Notes: a model not told the origin generated them from the letters alone. A stretch of DNA of 64,000 bases from Nageia nagi (GCA_050084985.1 JBITNC010000002.1:8370001-8434000); one strand, 5' to 3'; numbered from the stretch's first letter, positions 37,059 to 50,520 are shown. Numbers and translations: made by a program.

Positions 37059-38411
37059 CAAATACCCTTCTTTCATGTCTAAATGGAAAGGGGTTATATA
37101 AAAGCAAATTCTAAGCATGTAATAAATAAAATTTAAAAAATATGTTGCTTATTCAAAAGAAAGGTATTAGGTCACATTTTCACCTAGGCTAAATCAAAAC
37201 CAAGGAAGTTTGATGAGTTGAAACACCCTTAGAACATTGACTATTAAGTCTTTTAAGTTGTAAAAATAATCCTATATCTACATCCATGTCATCTCACCAT
37301 ACTTTCTTACATTTTTGTAGTCTTTTTACTAAGTTTTGGTTACTAAATTTTGAGCATATATAATAGGCTACCCAATGCCATCATAAAATAAGGGATATGT
37401 TATAAATATTTTTAAGCATGTCTTGCTAAAAAACTTAATCAGCATTTGGTAGGATCATATCAATTATTCTAATAAATCTTCATAGGCTAAATCATGGTCT
37501 TTGTGCCTATATCCACTTTCACTATTATCGATTACAACCCTCCCCCTTACATACATGCACACATCCAACACCTCTTCCTTTTATGTTCATAGAGATACTT
37601 ATCTTTATCCATCGACTCCATGACTTAGTTTTTTCTTTTTCCCATTAACTCATTTCTTGAGAGGAAGTAATATCACCATTACCGTGGTAAATTAAGCTTG
37701 TATCATCATTGTAGTATCATGTAAGCTCACAAATCACTCATTATCATCATTCAATGTTGGGAATCAAATCAAATCACCAATTTTAGGGTATCAAACTTTA
37801 TAATCATAGACATTTCATGTATTTAATGATTTTTACATTACATTTGGGCATCATAATATAACACAAAAGGGATCTAAATAAAACTCATACCCATCCTAAC
37901 ATTTACAGTATTCCTAGTCTTAACCTTAAATGTTAATAATGAATGCCTAATATTTTAAAACTATAAAAATCCACATCACTGTCCATTTGCATGTCTAGCC
38001 TTCATACTACATGTCCATGATCTATTAAATAATATAATTTAAATATGTAAATAAATCAAAAATAAAATCTTGCTACCTATAAATGCTACAAATCTTACAA
38101 ATCCTAACATCACTAAATTCAAATCCATAACCTTTTTCTATGCAAATATCATCCCATTTATTTTCAAATCCATGTACAATATCTTAAAAATCTTAATTAA
38201 CCCAAATCCTCTCTATAGCCACCTCCTCAACCTTAACCAATCCATAATCCCATCCTAACTCCAACCTCTATTAATGCATAATATGCTCCATATCTTGACT
38301 ATTATTAACCTCCATCATAATCACTCTTTCACCCACCTTAACTCCATCCTTACCCCAATATCCATTAATACCAAATATCCTTCTAAAGCTTTATAAAATT
38401 GCATACAAATG
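37059..38411. other. AT-rich intergenic DNA, no gene seen
   Basis: No domain-bearing frame and no clear repeat structure on either strand. Confidence 0.4.
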
Positions 38412-38598
38412 TGATGTAACCATAGTTAGAGAGTTAGTTTAGTTAGTCTAGTAGTTATCAAAATAGATGATTTTTAGTGGGGGCTTAAAATTATAAAACT
38501 TTCAAAAAATTGCAGCACATTGTATTGCATGTATTTTTAGCCTATTTAAAGACATTGAATTAATGGAAATAAAAAAGCATAGATTTTTTAGTGCATCA
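38412..38598 (+). repeat. 5' LTR (187 bp) of the short-LTR family
   Basis: Begins TGATGTAACCATAGTTAG, ends TTTTTTAGTGCATCA, and is followed by the primer site. Aligns with 16009-16205. Confidence 0.75.
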
Positions 38599-40475
38599 TC
38601 TGGTATCAAAGAAAGTAGAATCTTGCTTATGAGGGAGAGTTACCCCTCGGTAATCCTCTCTCTCCCTACCTAGTTTATTCATGGCTATTTTTTATGAATG
38701 ATCATTAGTTCAGCTCAATAGTGTAGTGTGTGTATTTCTTTTTCTTGATCTCACTTGTGATTTCTATCACTGAGTAAGCCCCCCTAGTGGGGGTTGGGGT
38801 CAGCACCCCCAAATCCAAAAATACATGATCTTTCATAGATGGATTTGATTGACCAATAATATGGTGATGGTTTTGAATGGTTGTAGATGATTTACATGTA
38901 GAAAATAGATCTATGTGATGATCATATGCACAATAATTTTTATGGTCACTATGTTACAAAGAAGTAGCGCATTAAAGCATGGTGGTTGGGCATGAAAAGA
39001 AAATACAAAGGATAAGGGTTTGAAAACATTTATTCCCAAATAGAAAATAGCTCCTAGCAAAGACATCATTGATAATGTATTATTTTGAGCCTTCAAGAAG
39101 AGAGGGAATGACTTTAAGAGGAGTTTGCATTTATGATTACTATTATAGGCATATCCTATAGTCATGACAATCAAAGGGACCTATGCTACCTTCATATGCA
39201 CCTTGCCAATGATGAGGAAGATTCTAAGCATGGGTAATTAATGGGGTTGACATTGTCCATTATGGTAGATGATACTAGATCATCCACACTATAGAGTTGT
39301 GTAGGCAGGGTGTCCTTTATGAGAAATACCTAGTGGAGGAGATTCTAAACTTCAATAATAATATGATGCATTCTCTATGATGTTCCATTCTTCTTTCCTA
39401 AGAGAAAAGAGAGGATCTTAAATTCTATGTGGAGGTAATCCTAAAGGATGAATTTTCTAGCAAAAGAAGAAAGCAAGTGTTGATAGAGAGAACATAGAAA
39501 ATGAGAATATTAAAATCTATAATTGGTAGGTATGTGAATGATGTGTGTAGCAAAAGATAGGCCATTTTACTTATAGATCTTATTTTGTTTTTAATTAGGG
39601 GAAGTTATCATGGGCATTTGCATAATATTTATGCCTCACAGCTGCAATGATTCTTTGCTAGTGAAGTCTTCAAAGGCCCTACAAATATTTCTACATACAT
39701 ACGACATCATGGGTATCATTAAGTATGCCTTTCAAAAATATGCATGATTTTGTTGTTCCCTTCAATCATGTGTGTTATGATGAAGACTTGCTTTGAGTTG
39801 AGACTAGTTTGCATGTCACATTTAGTTTACTTATAACATTCATTATGATGAGTTAAAATTAAGAAAAGGCCATACCAAATAGTTTGGGGGATTTATGATC
39901 CCATGAGGGGTGTAATGATGCCACGTAGAAATTAAAATATGGTGTCAGTGGTGTGTTCATACCATGAGGGGTTATTGAGACCATCAATGTGCTTCTCCAT
40001 GAGAAAAATGGAGTTTGGGCTATGACATGAAAGGGTTTCTTCTCAAATAATGTGAGGATGATGATATGTTACATTGGTGGGCTCTCATCAAATGGGTTTA
40101 ACATATTGTGTTATATCCGATTGAGGTAAAAAGTTAATATTCCTTATATACATGATTATTTCCATTTGTTTGGTGTTTATGCTAACCTTTGTGGTAGATA
40201 ATGCAATATCTTTTGCTAGAAGGGGAGGCCATTATAGAGAAAATAATCAAATCTATTTAAAATTATTGTATGTATAGGCATTCATGCCTTGTTAGTTTTT
40301 AGGGGATTGTGAATTGCAAATTTGTTAGGATTTATTTAGGTTTTTTTGTTTATAATAAATTCTTGGTTGAAATATATTGAGCAACTAATGGAGACATTTG
40401 ATATGTGATATTTGAAGAACATTGGTATTGTTATGCAAGTACTTGTAGAAGTCTTTGTGTAGCCTTAGATGAGAG
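38412..40475 (+). mobile_element. 5' portion of a short-LTR retrotransposon
   Basis: A 187-bp LTR (38412-38598) is followed at once by TCTGGTATCAAA, a primer binding site. The interior runs to about 40475, where homology with 15290-15660 ends. The 3' LTR is missing. A GC-rich stem, CCCCCCTAGTGGGGGTTGGGG, lies near 38778 in the leader. No gag or pol motif was found, so it is either non-autonomous or thoroughly decayed. Confidence 0.65.
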
Positions 40476-41857
40476 TTGAAACCAGTATGACAATCAATAT
40501 ATATATATACTCTACAAAAAATGTTGGTTATTCCAAGTAGTTCAATGTAATTAAAAGACTTACATGTTTTAATTATCAAGGTTAGTTTCAAAAACTTTTT
40601 CAACTATTTCATTAGACATTTATAATATTTTTTCCTCCCTTACTAAAAAATAGATCTAGTAGCTTTAACTGCAGGCCTAAAATTTAAATTATTCTTGGGT
40701 AAAATTTGTATGGATACTTTTTATCATTAATGATGGGAAATGCCTAAAATAATGAATAAGATAAGCCCAACTCTTAATGTGGATAGTGCAATTCCTGGTT
40801 CAAAAGTTAGAAGAGAAACAAATGTTGCAATGCTAACTAATTCATTGGTTTTTTGCAAGAGTAACTCTACTTATTTAGATGAACTGATTCATCATGCAGA
40901 ATAATTATTTAACATTGTTGACACTTTAGAGGATAATATAGCAAGAGCATCTCTTTAGTGCAAACCTTCTACCATTGCAACACAAATTATAAAATGACAC
41001 AACAAGATAAATTTTAACAAATGTGTAATATTGAAATTAAATGAGAAAAACTACTCAATTTGAAAGATTGAGGGTAGAAATAATGAATTTACAACAATTT
41101 GTAAATTGATGCCTGAGGATTGAGGGTAAAAATAATCACCTTGCTTTAGAACACAACCACCTTACAATATAACTGCAACAAAAAAAACATCAAACTGAAA
41201 ATAAAACAACACCAAACTATAACCAAAACAACACCCTCCCAAAATAATATCCACCAAGCATAGAAATTTGCAAGAATGTCTATCTATAAATGTGTTTGAT
41301 GTAAGCAAGGAATGATGTTTGTATAGCTTATTTCCCTCTTATATTTTAAACTTGTATGATTCATGGCTTTGAAATATTCAATTTTTATTGGATAGGAGAG
41401 GTGATGTGGGCATTTTTTCATGCATTAATTGGTGTATTGTTAAGTATCAAATCAATAATTCTTTTGCAAGTCATGAGAACTTGAGCATTTATTGTTCAGA
41501 ATGTAAAAGAGATGAGTTGTCACTTGAGCATTTATTGTTCAAAATGTAAAGGAGATGGGTTGTCACTTAAGCATTTACTATTCAGAATGTGAAGGATATG
41601 GGTTGCATGAAAATATGTAAAGGAAGTTGTGAAAAATATATTAGGAAATAGAAGCTAAGAAATTTTGTACTTTGAGAATTTTGTACTTTAAGTTGACTTG
41701 TTTTATCCACGTGTTTTGACAAATCTTTTGTAAGATTATAAAATTTTAAATATAATATTTTATGTGAATGTTATTATATTTCAACAACATTTGAAAGTTA
41801 TTAATTATAATATTTTATTATGTTTCATATGCATTATAAAATTAATAAGAAATGGAT
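40476..41857. other. Intergenic DNA with a 54-bp triple repeat
   Basis: Three tandem units of about 54 bp occur at about 41468-41606 (GAGCATTTATTGTTCA, then GAGATGGGTTGTCACTT). The rest shows no gene. Confidence 0.5.
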
Positions 41858-41885
41858 GGGTGCAAGAAGTTGGATCCAATTTAAG
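41858..41885 (+). repeat. Left terminal inverted repeat, copy 2
   Basis: GGGTGCAAGAAGTTGGATCC and following bases. They match 22551 onward in direct orientation, and the reverse complement of 61476-61504. Confidence 0.55.
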
Positions 41886-42367
41886 GCCAAAAAGTGGAAG
41901 TGTTTTCTTGGATTTTTAATTTTGGGTATGTTTGATCTCAAAATTTGAAGCACTTACACATTAAATAATGAAAAAATTCACTTGGGTGAAAATGTAGTGC
42001 TTCAAATCTAATTTTTAATATATAATTTTTTTTCAATACCCATATCATAGAATTTAAATTTAAAATTTGGAAAATGGGGTTAATCATGTGATGTCCTACC
42101 AACTTTTTAATGCTCTTAAAATAAAGATAAGAATATATGTCACATAATGCCACTATATATTGATTTGTTTAAGGCTTAAGGATTTAGAGTTTTAGTTTTT
42201 TATTTTCCTTGAGTTTACATAATGCCACTATATATTGGTTACTTAATTTCTTTAATTTAATTAACTAACTATTAGTTTAATGCTTGATTAAGTCCTTAAC
42301 AAGTCACTAATTAATTGTTGTATGTCACCTTTTTTGTGAGCCAACCCTTAGTCTTGGAGTACCAACT

Positions 42368-44830
42368 ATGGAATTGAATCTAGGTATGTCTTCAAATCCA
42401 CATGTTAATGATATTTAGAATGAAAATATTGATAATGCTGATGATAAAAATATTTTTTTACGTATTGAACATGATATCTTACATAATGTTCCTAGTACGA
42501 TATCTATGATACAAATGAGAACACATGCAAATAGGATATATGATCAATTTTTCCTTAATAAGGAGCTAGGATTTCAATGTCAACTCATGTTACAATTAAT
42601 GAGAATGTCAAAAATGAGAAGAATAATGAAAAATTTAGGTGTTTGTGTGAAAAAAGAGGAACCCTTAAAAACAAGTATTATATCCATTATTGTTAGTGCC
42701 ATGGACTTTATTGGGCAGAAGAGTCAATCTAAAGATAGGAATGTGGCATAATGAGACATAACAACTACTTTAGTAAATAGATCATCTATAAAGAAAAAAA
42801 TGATTGGTAATCTTAATGAATTTTTAAATATAAACCCTAAAACTTTGCAAAGAGCTATGAAGAGAAGAAAAAGCATTGAAATTGATCCAATAAACCATTG
42901 TTGGAGTTTTAGTGGTAGACTTCCTAGGTTTGATAGGAAATTGACTAATGAGATAAAAAATGTAATTGAAAAATATTGGCATGATCATACAAGGGTATCT
43001 CCTAATAGTAAAGATGTTTTGAAACAAAGGAAATCTCTAGGGTCAAAATATCATCAACCTAAGCATGCATGCAAAACATGTTTTAGATATAAATCAAACT
43101 CAATTGTATAAGAACTTTGTAAATGAGAAAGTGTTATGTAGTTTTAATATTAGCCTAAGCCAAATATATTTTGAGAAATGCAAACCTTAGTATGTTAGAA
43201 TTAACAAACAAAGAATAACATGTTGTTTTAAAACTCATATGCAATTTAGATATTATTATCAAGTTTTTTGATATATGCATGGTACTTTGCATACTAACAA
43301 CTTACTGTAGGGATGTGATTTTAATATGCCACTTGAATCTATCAATGAGTTTATATCAAGTTTATTTTGTCAAATTCTAGATGGTCAATCATTTCATTCA
43401 TATGCATGTATTTCAGGACAATGTAGTATATGTGGGAACCTTTCATTTTTAGGAGAATGTGTACATGAAAGTGGCTTACATGATTTTGAAAAAACATTAG
43501 TGGATATCCAAAAATTTAAGAATATTGAGTACATATTGAAGGATGGAAAAAATGGGAAGTGTATTGATATAATCATTGAAAAGGTTAATGTACCTACATT
43601 TATGGATGATTTTAAGAGTAACTTTATTCCAAAATATGTGACACATTCATAACATGCTTGGTGGCTTGATAGTGAATTTCATCAATGTAGAAACACATTC
43701 CCATATGGAACTATATTATTAGTCGTAGAATTTGTAGAAAACTATAATCTAGCACCACAAGAAGAAATATAGTCTCAATTTTATAATTATTAACATGTTT
43801 TATTTTTTTTCATATTGTATATAGACATGCAAGTGATAGTACAGAAGATAATTGAAACATTTTGTGGTAGTACTATTTTTATGTAAGTGATAATAGATTG
43901 CAATCACCAAAGTTTATCCAATTTTTCTTTAAGATATTCTACACAAATTTGAAGGAACGAAATATTCATATGGCACAACATTTGATATGGTTAGATAAGT
44001 ATACAGGATAGTTTAAGAATGCATAGATGTTTTATTGGTTGATTAGGATGATAGAGAACATAATATCCAACATATATGGTCAATTTTTTAAGTTGGACAT
44101 GGTAAAGGTGAACATGATGGAGCTGGTGCATGTGTAAAAAGAGCACTTGCTAGAGAGTAACTTAAATTTGTAGATTCGGTAAAAATTTAAGATGCACATG
44201 AAATTATGGATTGGTGTAATACAAATATATCTACTAGATCAAAAGAGAATTCTACAATTCGATGATTCTTTTGGTTAGTCAAAGAAAATAATATTACAAG
44301 CTGTCATGATTGCGAGATAATTAATGGATCAACGAAATGGCATTCATTTAGGAGTTGAATTGCAAGCACATGGACTATTTGGACAAGGGAGCTTGCATGT
44401 TTTTGTGATTCTTGTATTGTAGGTGAATCAGAAGTATGTATAAATATAGAATGGGTTAAGGAATGGAAATAAAGATATCTATTACCTACGAGAGCATATG
44501 ATGAACAAGAATTATTCGTTGAAGGTGAGAATCAATTATTTGCATTAAAGGACTATGATCAAGTTTTTAACCTTGTACAAGAATGTAATTTAAAACAATT
44601 TAATTTTTTTTTAGTTTATTTATATAAATTCTCATTTTTGTATATATTTGAACTAGTTTATATGTCATACTTAACTCATATAAATTTTATTTATAGGACA
44701 TGTGCATGCTTTTATGGCACCCAAAGGGAATGAAGAGGAATTAGGGTATTGGTTGGCTCGATGTGTTGAGAGAAAACATAAGTTAACTTATCCTAAATGT
44801 GATGATGATGGATTTGAGTACCGAATAGGT
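42368..44830 (+). pseudogene. Transposase-like pseudogene with GHGKGEHDGAGA motif
   Basis: Several plus-strand pieces form one decayed protein: 42368-42751, 42800-43111 (LPRFDRKLTNEIKNVIEKYW), 43326-43790 (cysteine cluster CSICGNLSFLGEC, then HAWWL and VVEFVENYNLAPQ) and 43920-44340 (AQHLIWLDKYTG, then after a frameshift GHGKGEHDGAGACVKRALA at 44095). A final piece at 44690-44830 follows an intron-like gap ending TTTATAG. From memory, the order of zinc-like cluster, acidic FAENY-type motif, W-D/S-D segment and HGKG-x2-DG-x-G-x3-KR is that of a group of DDE-type transposase-like proteins found in plants and animals; I cannot name the superfamily with certainty. At least six in-frame stops sit where CAA, CAG or CGA would be expected. 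It is not functional. Confidence 0.65.
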
Positions 44831-45099
44831 TCTATGGTGGTTGTTAGTATATGCTATGGAAAATAATACCAATAAGGAATGGTTTGGGAGCATACAAAGA
44901 TTATGAATCAAATAAGAACATTATTCACTATTCACATTTGATATTTGAAATAAATATTAAACTATCCAAATATAAAGGGAGGCCTACTAATAAAGTGTTA
45001 TGGAAATATTCAAATGCAAGAACATGAGGCAATTATAAATGCACTACATGAAAGAGAGGATGTATATGGTATTGATGATTGAAAAATACATGTAAATTT

Positions 45100-45343
45100 A
45101 TCTCCCCTTCTCCCCCTCCCCTTCATCTCCACTTCCCCTTCTTCTTCACCCCTATGCACCTTCATCTCCACTTCCCCTTCTCTTTCACCCCTACACCCCT
45201 TCATATCCACTTCCCCTTCTCCTTCATACGTATGCCCCTTCATCTCCACTTCCCCTTCTCCTTCAATCCTATACACCTTCATCTCCACTTCCCCTTCTCA
45301 TTCACCCCTATGCCCCTTCATATACACTTCCCCTTCTCCTTCA
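45100..45343. repeat. 39-bp minisatellite, left part
   Basis: About six units of CCTTCATCTCCACTTCCCCT followed by TCTCCTTCACCCCTATGCA, 39 bp in all. Because 39 is a multiple of three, both strands stay open (for example 45079-45366 plus and 45010-45288 minus), giving repetitive peptides that are not taken as genes. The array is cut by the copia element at 45344. Confidence 0.9.
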
Positions 45344-45834
45344 TGAAGGAATTAGACCTACTCTAATCCTCAAGGTCCAAGACTATAGGAAACTCAATCA
45401 TACAACATCTAAAGCTAATAACACCATTCACACAAGATAACACAAATATAATGTGGTTCCTCCCTCCTTGGGAGTATATCCACAACTAGTTCTCAATTCT
45501 CAATCTATGCACCTCTTACAACAATTCTCTTTCTCTCCTACACAAACTAGTAGAGTAATCTTACTCCAAAACTTAGTTATGTTACAAGAGGAGAGGCCCT
45601 CTATTTATAGCTTGAGAGCACCTCCCTAACCTCTCTTTAACCCAAGGGTAAGGTTAGGGTTACAATAAATGTATGACCTAACTTTAACCTACCAACTAAC
45701 CCCATGGTAAGGTCAAAGTCCACACATAATAAAGAATTCAATTAATCCCTTAAGGTATCTACATATCCTTTAAGTGATTAATTAAATTTACAAGGAGTTT
45801 AGATATTCACAATATTTCATTACAAATTCTAACA
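45344..45834 (-). repeat. 3' LTR of the copia element
   Basis: Plus strand TGAAGGAATTAGACC to ACAAATTCTAACA. TATA word CTATAAATAG (minus strand) at 45601-45610. Confidence 0.95.
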
Positions 45835-45846
45835 CTCCCCTTTAAT
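45835..45846 (-). promoter_or_regulatory. Polypurine tract of the copia element
   Basis: Reads ATTAAAGGGGAG on the minus strand, directly upstream of the TG of the 3' LTR. Confidence 0.85.
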
Positions 45847-46299
45847 GCAATATTGGGATAGAGCATAGAAGAGAGAAGAGAGAGAGTAAGAGAGAGTTCT
45901 CCTCCATAGAGATACAAGTGGAGATGAGAACATTTACATATTTGAGAATCTTTTTGAGAACTAGTATGAGACTCACTACATTACCATTTGACAAAATGGT
46001 TTACAATACAATCATTAACCACAACTGGTTTCACTGTACATAGTAGTCGATCAACTTTAAGCTGACATGTGAGTCTCCATGAGCTTGCTTACACAAGGTG
46101 AGTAACCTACATTTCTGAAGAAGATCCTACATGCTACAAGAAACTCATGAACAAAATTAGTTAAATGCATCATATATTCAAATAAGAGAATCAAATAATG
46201 CCATCTTATAAATAACTGATCAATGTGCACTATAAGTCATCACGGAGATGCCAAGCCATCACTCATAGTCACCTGTTGTATATAGACATGTGTTGATTA

Positions 46300-46530
46300 T
46301 TAATAGAGCATAAAAATTGTACAACAAGTTTCTCACATAGAGCAAACTTACCATGGAGGTATAAAATGTACAACAAGTTCCTCATGCAGAGCGAACTTAC
46401 CACAGAGGTATATTAATTATATGCTCAAAAAATTGTACAACAAGTTTCTCACCCAGAGCAAACTTACCATGGAGGTATAAAAATGTACAACAAGTTTGTC
46501 ACATAGAGCAAACTTACCACGGAGGTATAT
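46300..46530 (-). repeat. Tandem repeat in the 3' untranslated region of the copia element
   Basis: Four units begin TGTACAACAAGTTTCTCAC and carry GAGCAAACTTACCATGGAGG, separated alternately by short and longer linkers. The same position in the non-autonomous element is held by the 99-bp array at 12050-12553. Confidence 0.75.
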
Positions 46531-46603
46531 CATAATCAACACACACTATATAACAACAACAAAAGAGCCTCTTAGAGGTGAAGTTATCATCACTAACAAA
46601 ATT

Positions 46604-49600
46604 CTAAACTTCACTCCCTCTTGAGGGCAACTTCACCAACCCGAGAGAATCCCTAAGCTTGCTGAACTGAGCTTCAGGAAGGGGCTTGGTGAATAAATCA
46701 GTAGAGTTTTTAGTAGATGGAAAATACTCTAAGTGTATGATGTCATCTAGAACCTTCTCCCTGATAAAATGGGCTTGGATTTCCACATGTTTGGTTCTTT
46801 GATGGAACACAGGATTCTTAGCCAAAGAGATAGCCGATTGATTATCTGAAGAAATAAGAGATGGGCTATTTTGCTTATACCTAATTTCATTCAGAAGATG
46901 CCTTAGCCAAATAGCTTCTTAGGCGGTAACAGACATGGCTCGATATTTGGCTTCGATGGTAGAAATAGTCACAGTAGGTTGCTTCTTGGAAGCCCAAGAG
47001 ATAGCACCTAAACCAATGCTGAACACATATGCAGAGGTTGATTTTCTATCATCTCTATCTCCCCCATAATCAAAATCTAAGAACCCAAAGAGAACAATCG
47101 AGGGCACTTTGGAATACTTAAGAGCAAGATCCTTTGTCCCTACCACATAACTCAAGATTTGCTTAACAACATTGAGGTGTTTAACATATGGTTTTTGCAT
47201 GAATCGTGCCATCAGATTCAATACAAAGGCAATATCAGGTTGAGAGATAGTCAGATATAGAAGACTATCGATCAATTGCCTATAAGTTGTAGCATCAACC
47301 AACTGAGAATCTGAGCTCAGTGATACAACGATTCCAGGAGAAATAGGTATTGTAGCATATCTACACTCCTCCATTCCAAACTTTTGCAAGATGTATGATA
47401 TATACTTAGATTGACTAAGATAAGTACAATCTTTTTGTTGGTATACTTGCATCCCAAGATAGTAATGCAATAGACCTAAATCAGTCATTTCAAATGTTGC
47501 CTTCAGTTTGGATATGCACTTTTGGATGATTTCAATATTATTGCCAGTTATGAGAAGATCATCCACATAAAGGAGAATTAAGACCACGTCTTTTCCTTGA
47601 TTGAGTACATAGAGATCTGAATCAGAGAAGCACTTGGAAAAACCAATATCTGCAAAGAATCCTGAAATTTTCTTGTACCATGCTCTAGGTGCTTGCTTAA
47701 GTCCATACAAAGACTTCTTTAGCTTGCACACAAGAGACTCTTTACCTTCTGGAATAAATCCTTCTGGTTGATTCATGTAGATTTCTACATCCAAGTCACC
47801 ATTGAGAAATGCACTCTTGACATCAAGTTGGAAAACTTTCCATCCTTGAGCTATAGAAAGAGTAAGGATTATCCTAATAGTAGGCATCTTGGCCACAGGA
47901 GCAAAGGTTTCCTCATAATCAATACCATATTTCTGAGCGAATCCTTTGGCCACTAACTTTGCTTTGTATTTTTCAATTTCTCCATCAGAATTGTACTTGA
48001 CCTTGTATATCCATTTATTTCCAATCACATTTTTCTCATTGGGATAAGGAACCAAATCCCAAGTTTCATTTTTCATGAGCACCTCATACTCAACTTTCAT
48101 AGCTTCCATCCAACACTCTTGCTTGGAAGCTTCTTTGAAGGTTGATGGCTCATCCGTATTATCAATTTTGGTAAATAAAGATTTATTCAAGGTCATACTC
48201 CTTGTAATTCTCTAAGCTGGAGAATTTTGCTCTTGTGGTGACTTCCCTACATGATCATCCAACCAGTTAGGTGCAGGTGAAGAATCATCTGAATCAGACA
48301 CCTCAGCATGAGAAGTCATATCCTCAGGAAGTTCATTGAACTTGACATCCCTAGAAACAAAGACTATTTTATGGGATGAGGAGTAGAGCCTGTAACCTCT
48401 ATGTTGATTATCATACCCCACAAAGATGCATTTTTTAGATCTTTTATCCAACTTCTTTCTTTTCTCTGAGGTAATGAAGGCAAATGCATCACAACTGAAG
48501 ACCCTAAAGTGTGAGATGTTAGGTTTCTTTCCTGTCCATGCTTCATACGGAGTTTTACCTTCAACTGCTTTAGTAGGACACCTATTTAGGGTGTGAATAG
48601 CAATGTGAACAGCTTCTCCCCATAAGAAACTAGGAAGGTTACCCAACATGCACCTTGCCATTTCCATAATTGTTTGATTCTTCCTTTCAGCAACTCCATT
48701 TTGTTGAGGGGTGTAAGGGATTGTGAATTGCCGCTTGATCCCATGTTTAACACAATAGTCGTTAAACTCATTGCTATTATACTCACCCCCATTATCAGAT
48801 CTCAGCATCTTGATCTTAAAATCAGTTTGATTTTCAACAAGAGCCTTGAAGTCTTTAAACCTGTCAAAATTTTGATCCTTGTGCTCAAGTAGATAACCAA
48901 ATGTCATCCTACTGAAGTCATCAATGAAGGTCAGAACATAAGAAGCTCCCCCTAAAGACTTAGTCTGAAATGGACCCATCAAATTTGAATGCACAAGCTA
49001 AAGAGGACGAGTAGCCCGAGTTGCCTTATCTTTTTCAAACTTTTTCCTATTCATCTTTCCTAGAATGCACCTTTCACAAAGACCAATTATGGGTGAAATA
49101 TTAGGTAAACCTTCCACAAGTTCTTGATTTTTCATATCTTGAATACTCTTGTGGTTAAGGTGCCCTAATCGTTGATGCCAAAGATTACCCTTTGAACAAA
49201 CATTTGCAGCAAGACACATCTTTGAAGGAACTTGATCCACAATATAAAGGTCATCCTTTACTGATCCTTTCATGAAGGTGGCAAGTCCTTTCTTAACACT
49301 CCAGGAGTGTGAGGTAAACTCAAATGAGTATCCTTTCCTTGTAATCTGAATTACAGAGATAAGATTCATCCTTAGTTTAGGCACATAAAAGATATTATCA
49401 AGAGCCTTTCCATGAATCTTCACACTCCCTATTCCTTGAACATCAAGGACTGAATTATCACATATCACAACTGCATCTTTCTTGTACTTATGAAAGTTTT
49501 CAAACTTATCCTTTTCATAACACATGTGATTAGTGCATCCTGAATCAACAATCCAATCATTTGAAATAGTTTGAGTCACTGAGTAGTAGGCAATAGTAGC

Positions 49601-49615
49601 AACATGCTTGTTCTT
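46604..49615 (-). pseudogene. copia pol: protease, integrase, reverse transcriptase, RNase H (several stops)
   Basis: Minus-strand order: protease with active-site DSG (WIVDSGCTNHM near 49550); GAG-pre-integrase domain with LWHQRLGHLNH; integrase core with D-D-E words FIDDFSR, LRSDNGGEY and NGVAERKN (48700-48930); reverse transcriptase FQLDVKSAFLNGDL and LLYVDDLLITG (about 47560-47840); RNase H DRDDRKSTSAYVF and STIEAKYRAMS (near 46930-47080), with the tail 46604-46825 after it. Stops separate the frames at about 48995, 48209 and 46916. Each falls where a glutamine codon is likely (TAG for CAG, TAA for CAA). A frameshift lies near 49615 between gag and protease. All catalytic words are otherwise intact, which fits very recent loss of coding capacity. 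Confidence 0.9.
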
Positions 49616-50520
49616 CCTTTATTATTGAAATTTTTCACATTTGCATTTCCCTTTCCTTTTTGAGCAAATTTCTTTTTACGACAATCATACTCTTTGTGCC
49701 CAAAGATGCCACAAAAGTTACAATTTCCATCAAACTTTTCCTGAGGTGTTGGATTGCTTGATCCAGTTTTGTCATTCTTTTGCATGAAGTTGCCATTATT
49801 GTTGTCCTTTTTCTCATACTTCCTGAAGGTAGATGAGGATTTGTTATCTTTGAATTTATACTATTTGAACTTCTTCTTTAAAGGAGTTTTGGTTGCTCCT
49901 AGAGCAATGCTATTGTCCTTCGGAGAAAAGTTCAACATTTTCTTATTCAAAGTTTCCTCATGCTTCAGAAGGAGTCTAGAAAGGTTATCAAGAGAGATGA
50001 CATCTTCTTCATCATCGAGCCTAGTTTCCATAACCATGACAAAGTTACTGAACTTTGTAGAAAGGCTTTGAAGAATGATGAAGACCATGAACTCATCATT
50101 GATCCAGTTACACCCATAGCCAACTAGTTGTGTCCTGAGTTCAATGATTTTGTTCAAGTAAATAGAAGCACTTTCATCTTCACCTTGATGATATTGCAAC
50201 AACTTTTGTAAAATGGTGAACCTCCTTGAAAATTTTGACCCAAGGTAAATTTTCTTTAGCCTATCCCAAGCTTCCTTTGCTGATGTTGAAGAAGAGATCA
50301 TGAGAAGTACATCATTTGAAACTGCATGATAAATCATTGAAGTTGCTAACTCATTCTTTGAGTTGTAGATTTCAAGAGCCTTCTCATCTGTAGGAGCAAC
50401 CAAGTCTTCATTAACTATCTACCACAGCTTCCTTACTTGTAACTCAGCTTTCATACGAGGTTCCCATATGCCGAAGTTGGAACCGTTGAGTATATGCTTG
50501 GGTATGAAGGTTTCAACCAT
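49576..50520 (-). pseudogene. copia gag with CCHC zinc knuckle (two stops)
   Basis: The start ATG at 50520 opens MVETFIPKHILNGSNFG, the usual N-terminus of plant copia gag. A TAG at 50419-50421 follows a conserved LW. The UBN2-type core runs from 50403 to 49864 (AKEAWDRLKKIYLGSKF), then a TAG at 49861-49863. The zinc knuckle CNFCGIFGHKEYDC (C-x2-C-x4-H-x4-C) is at about 49680-49720. Both stops look like CAG-to-TAG changes. The protein would package element RNA into virus-like particles. Calling ATG 50403 as the start would drop the conserved N-terminus, so 50520 is preferred. Confidence 0.9.

Noticed and set aside
45010-45366. Repetitive open frames on both strands (EGEGEVEMK-type and HFPFSF-type repeats)
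   Set aside because: Translation of the 39-bp minisatellite, open on both strands only because 39 is divisible by three.
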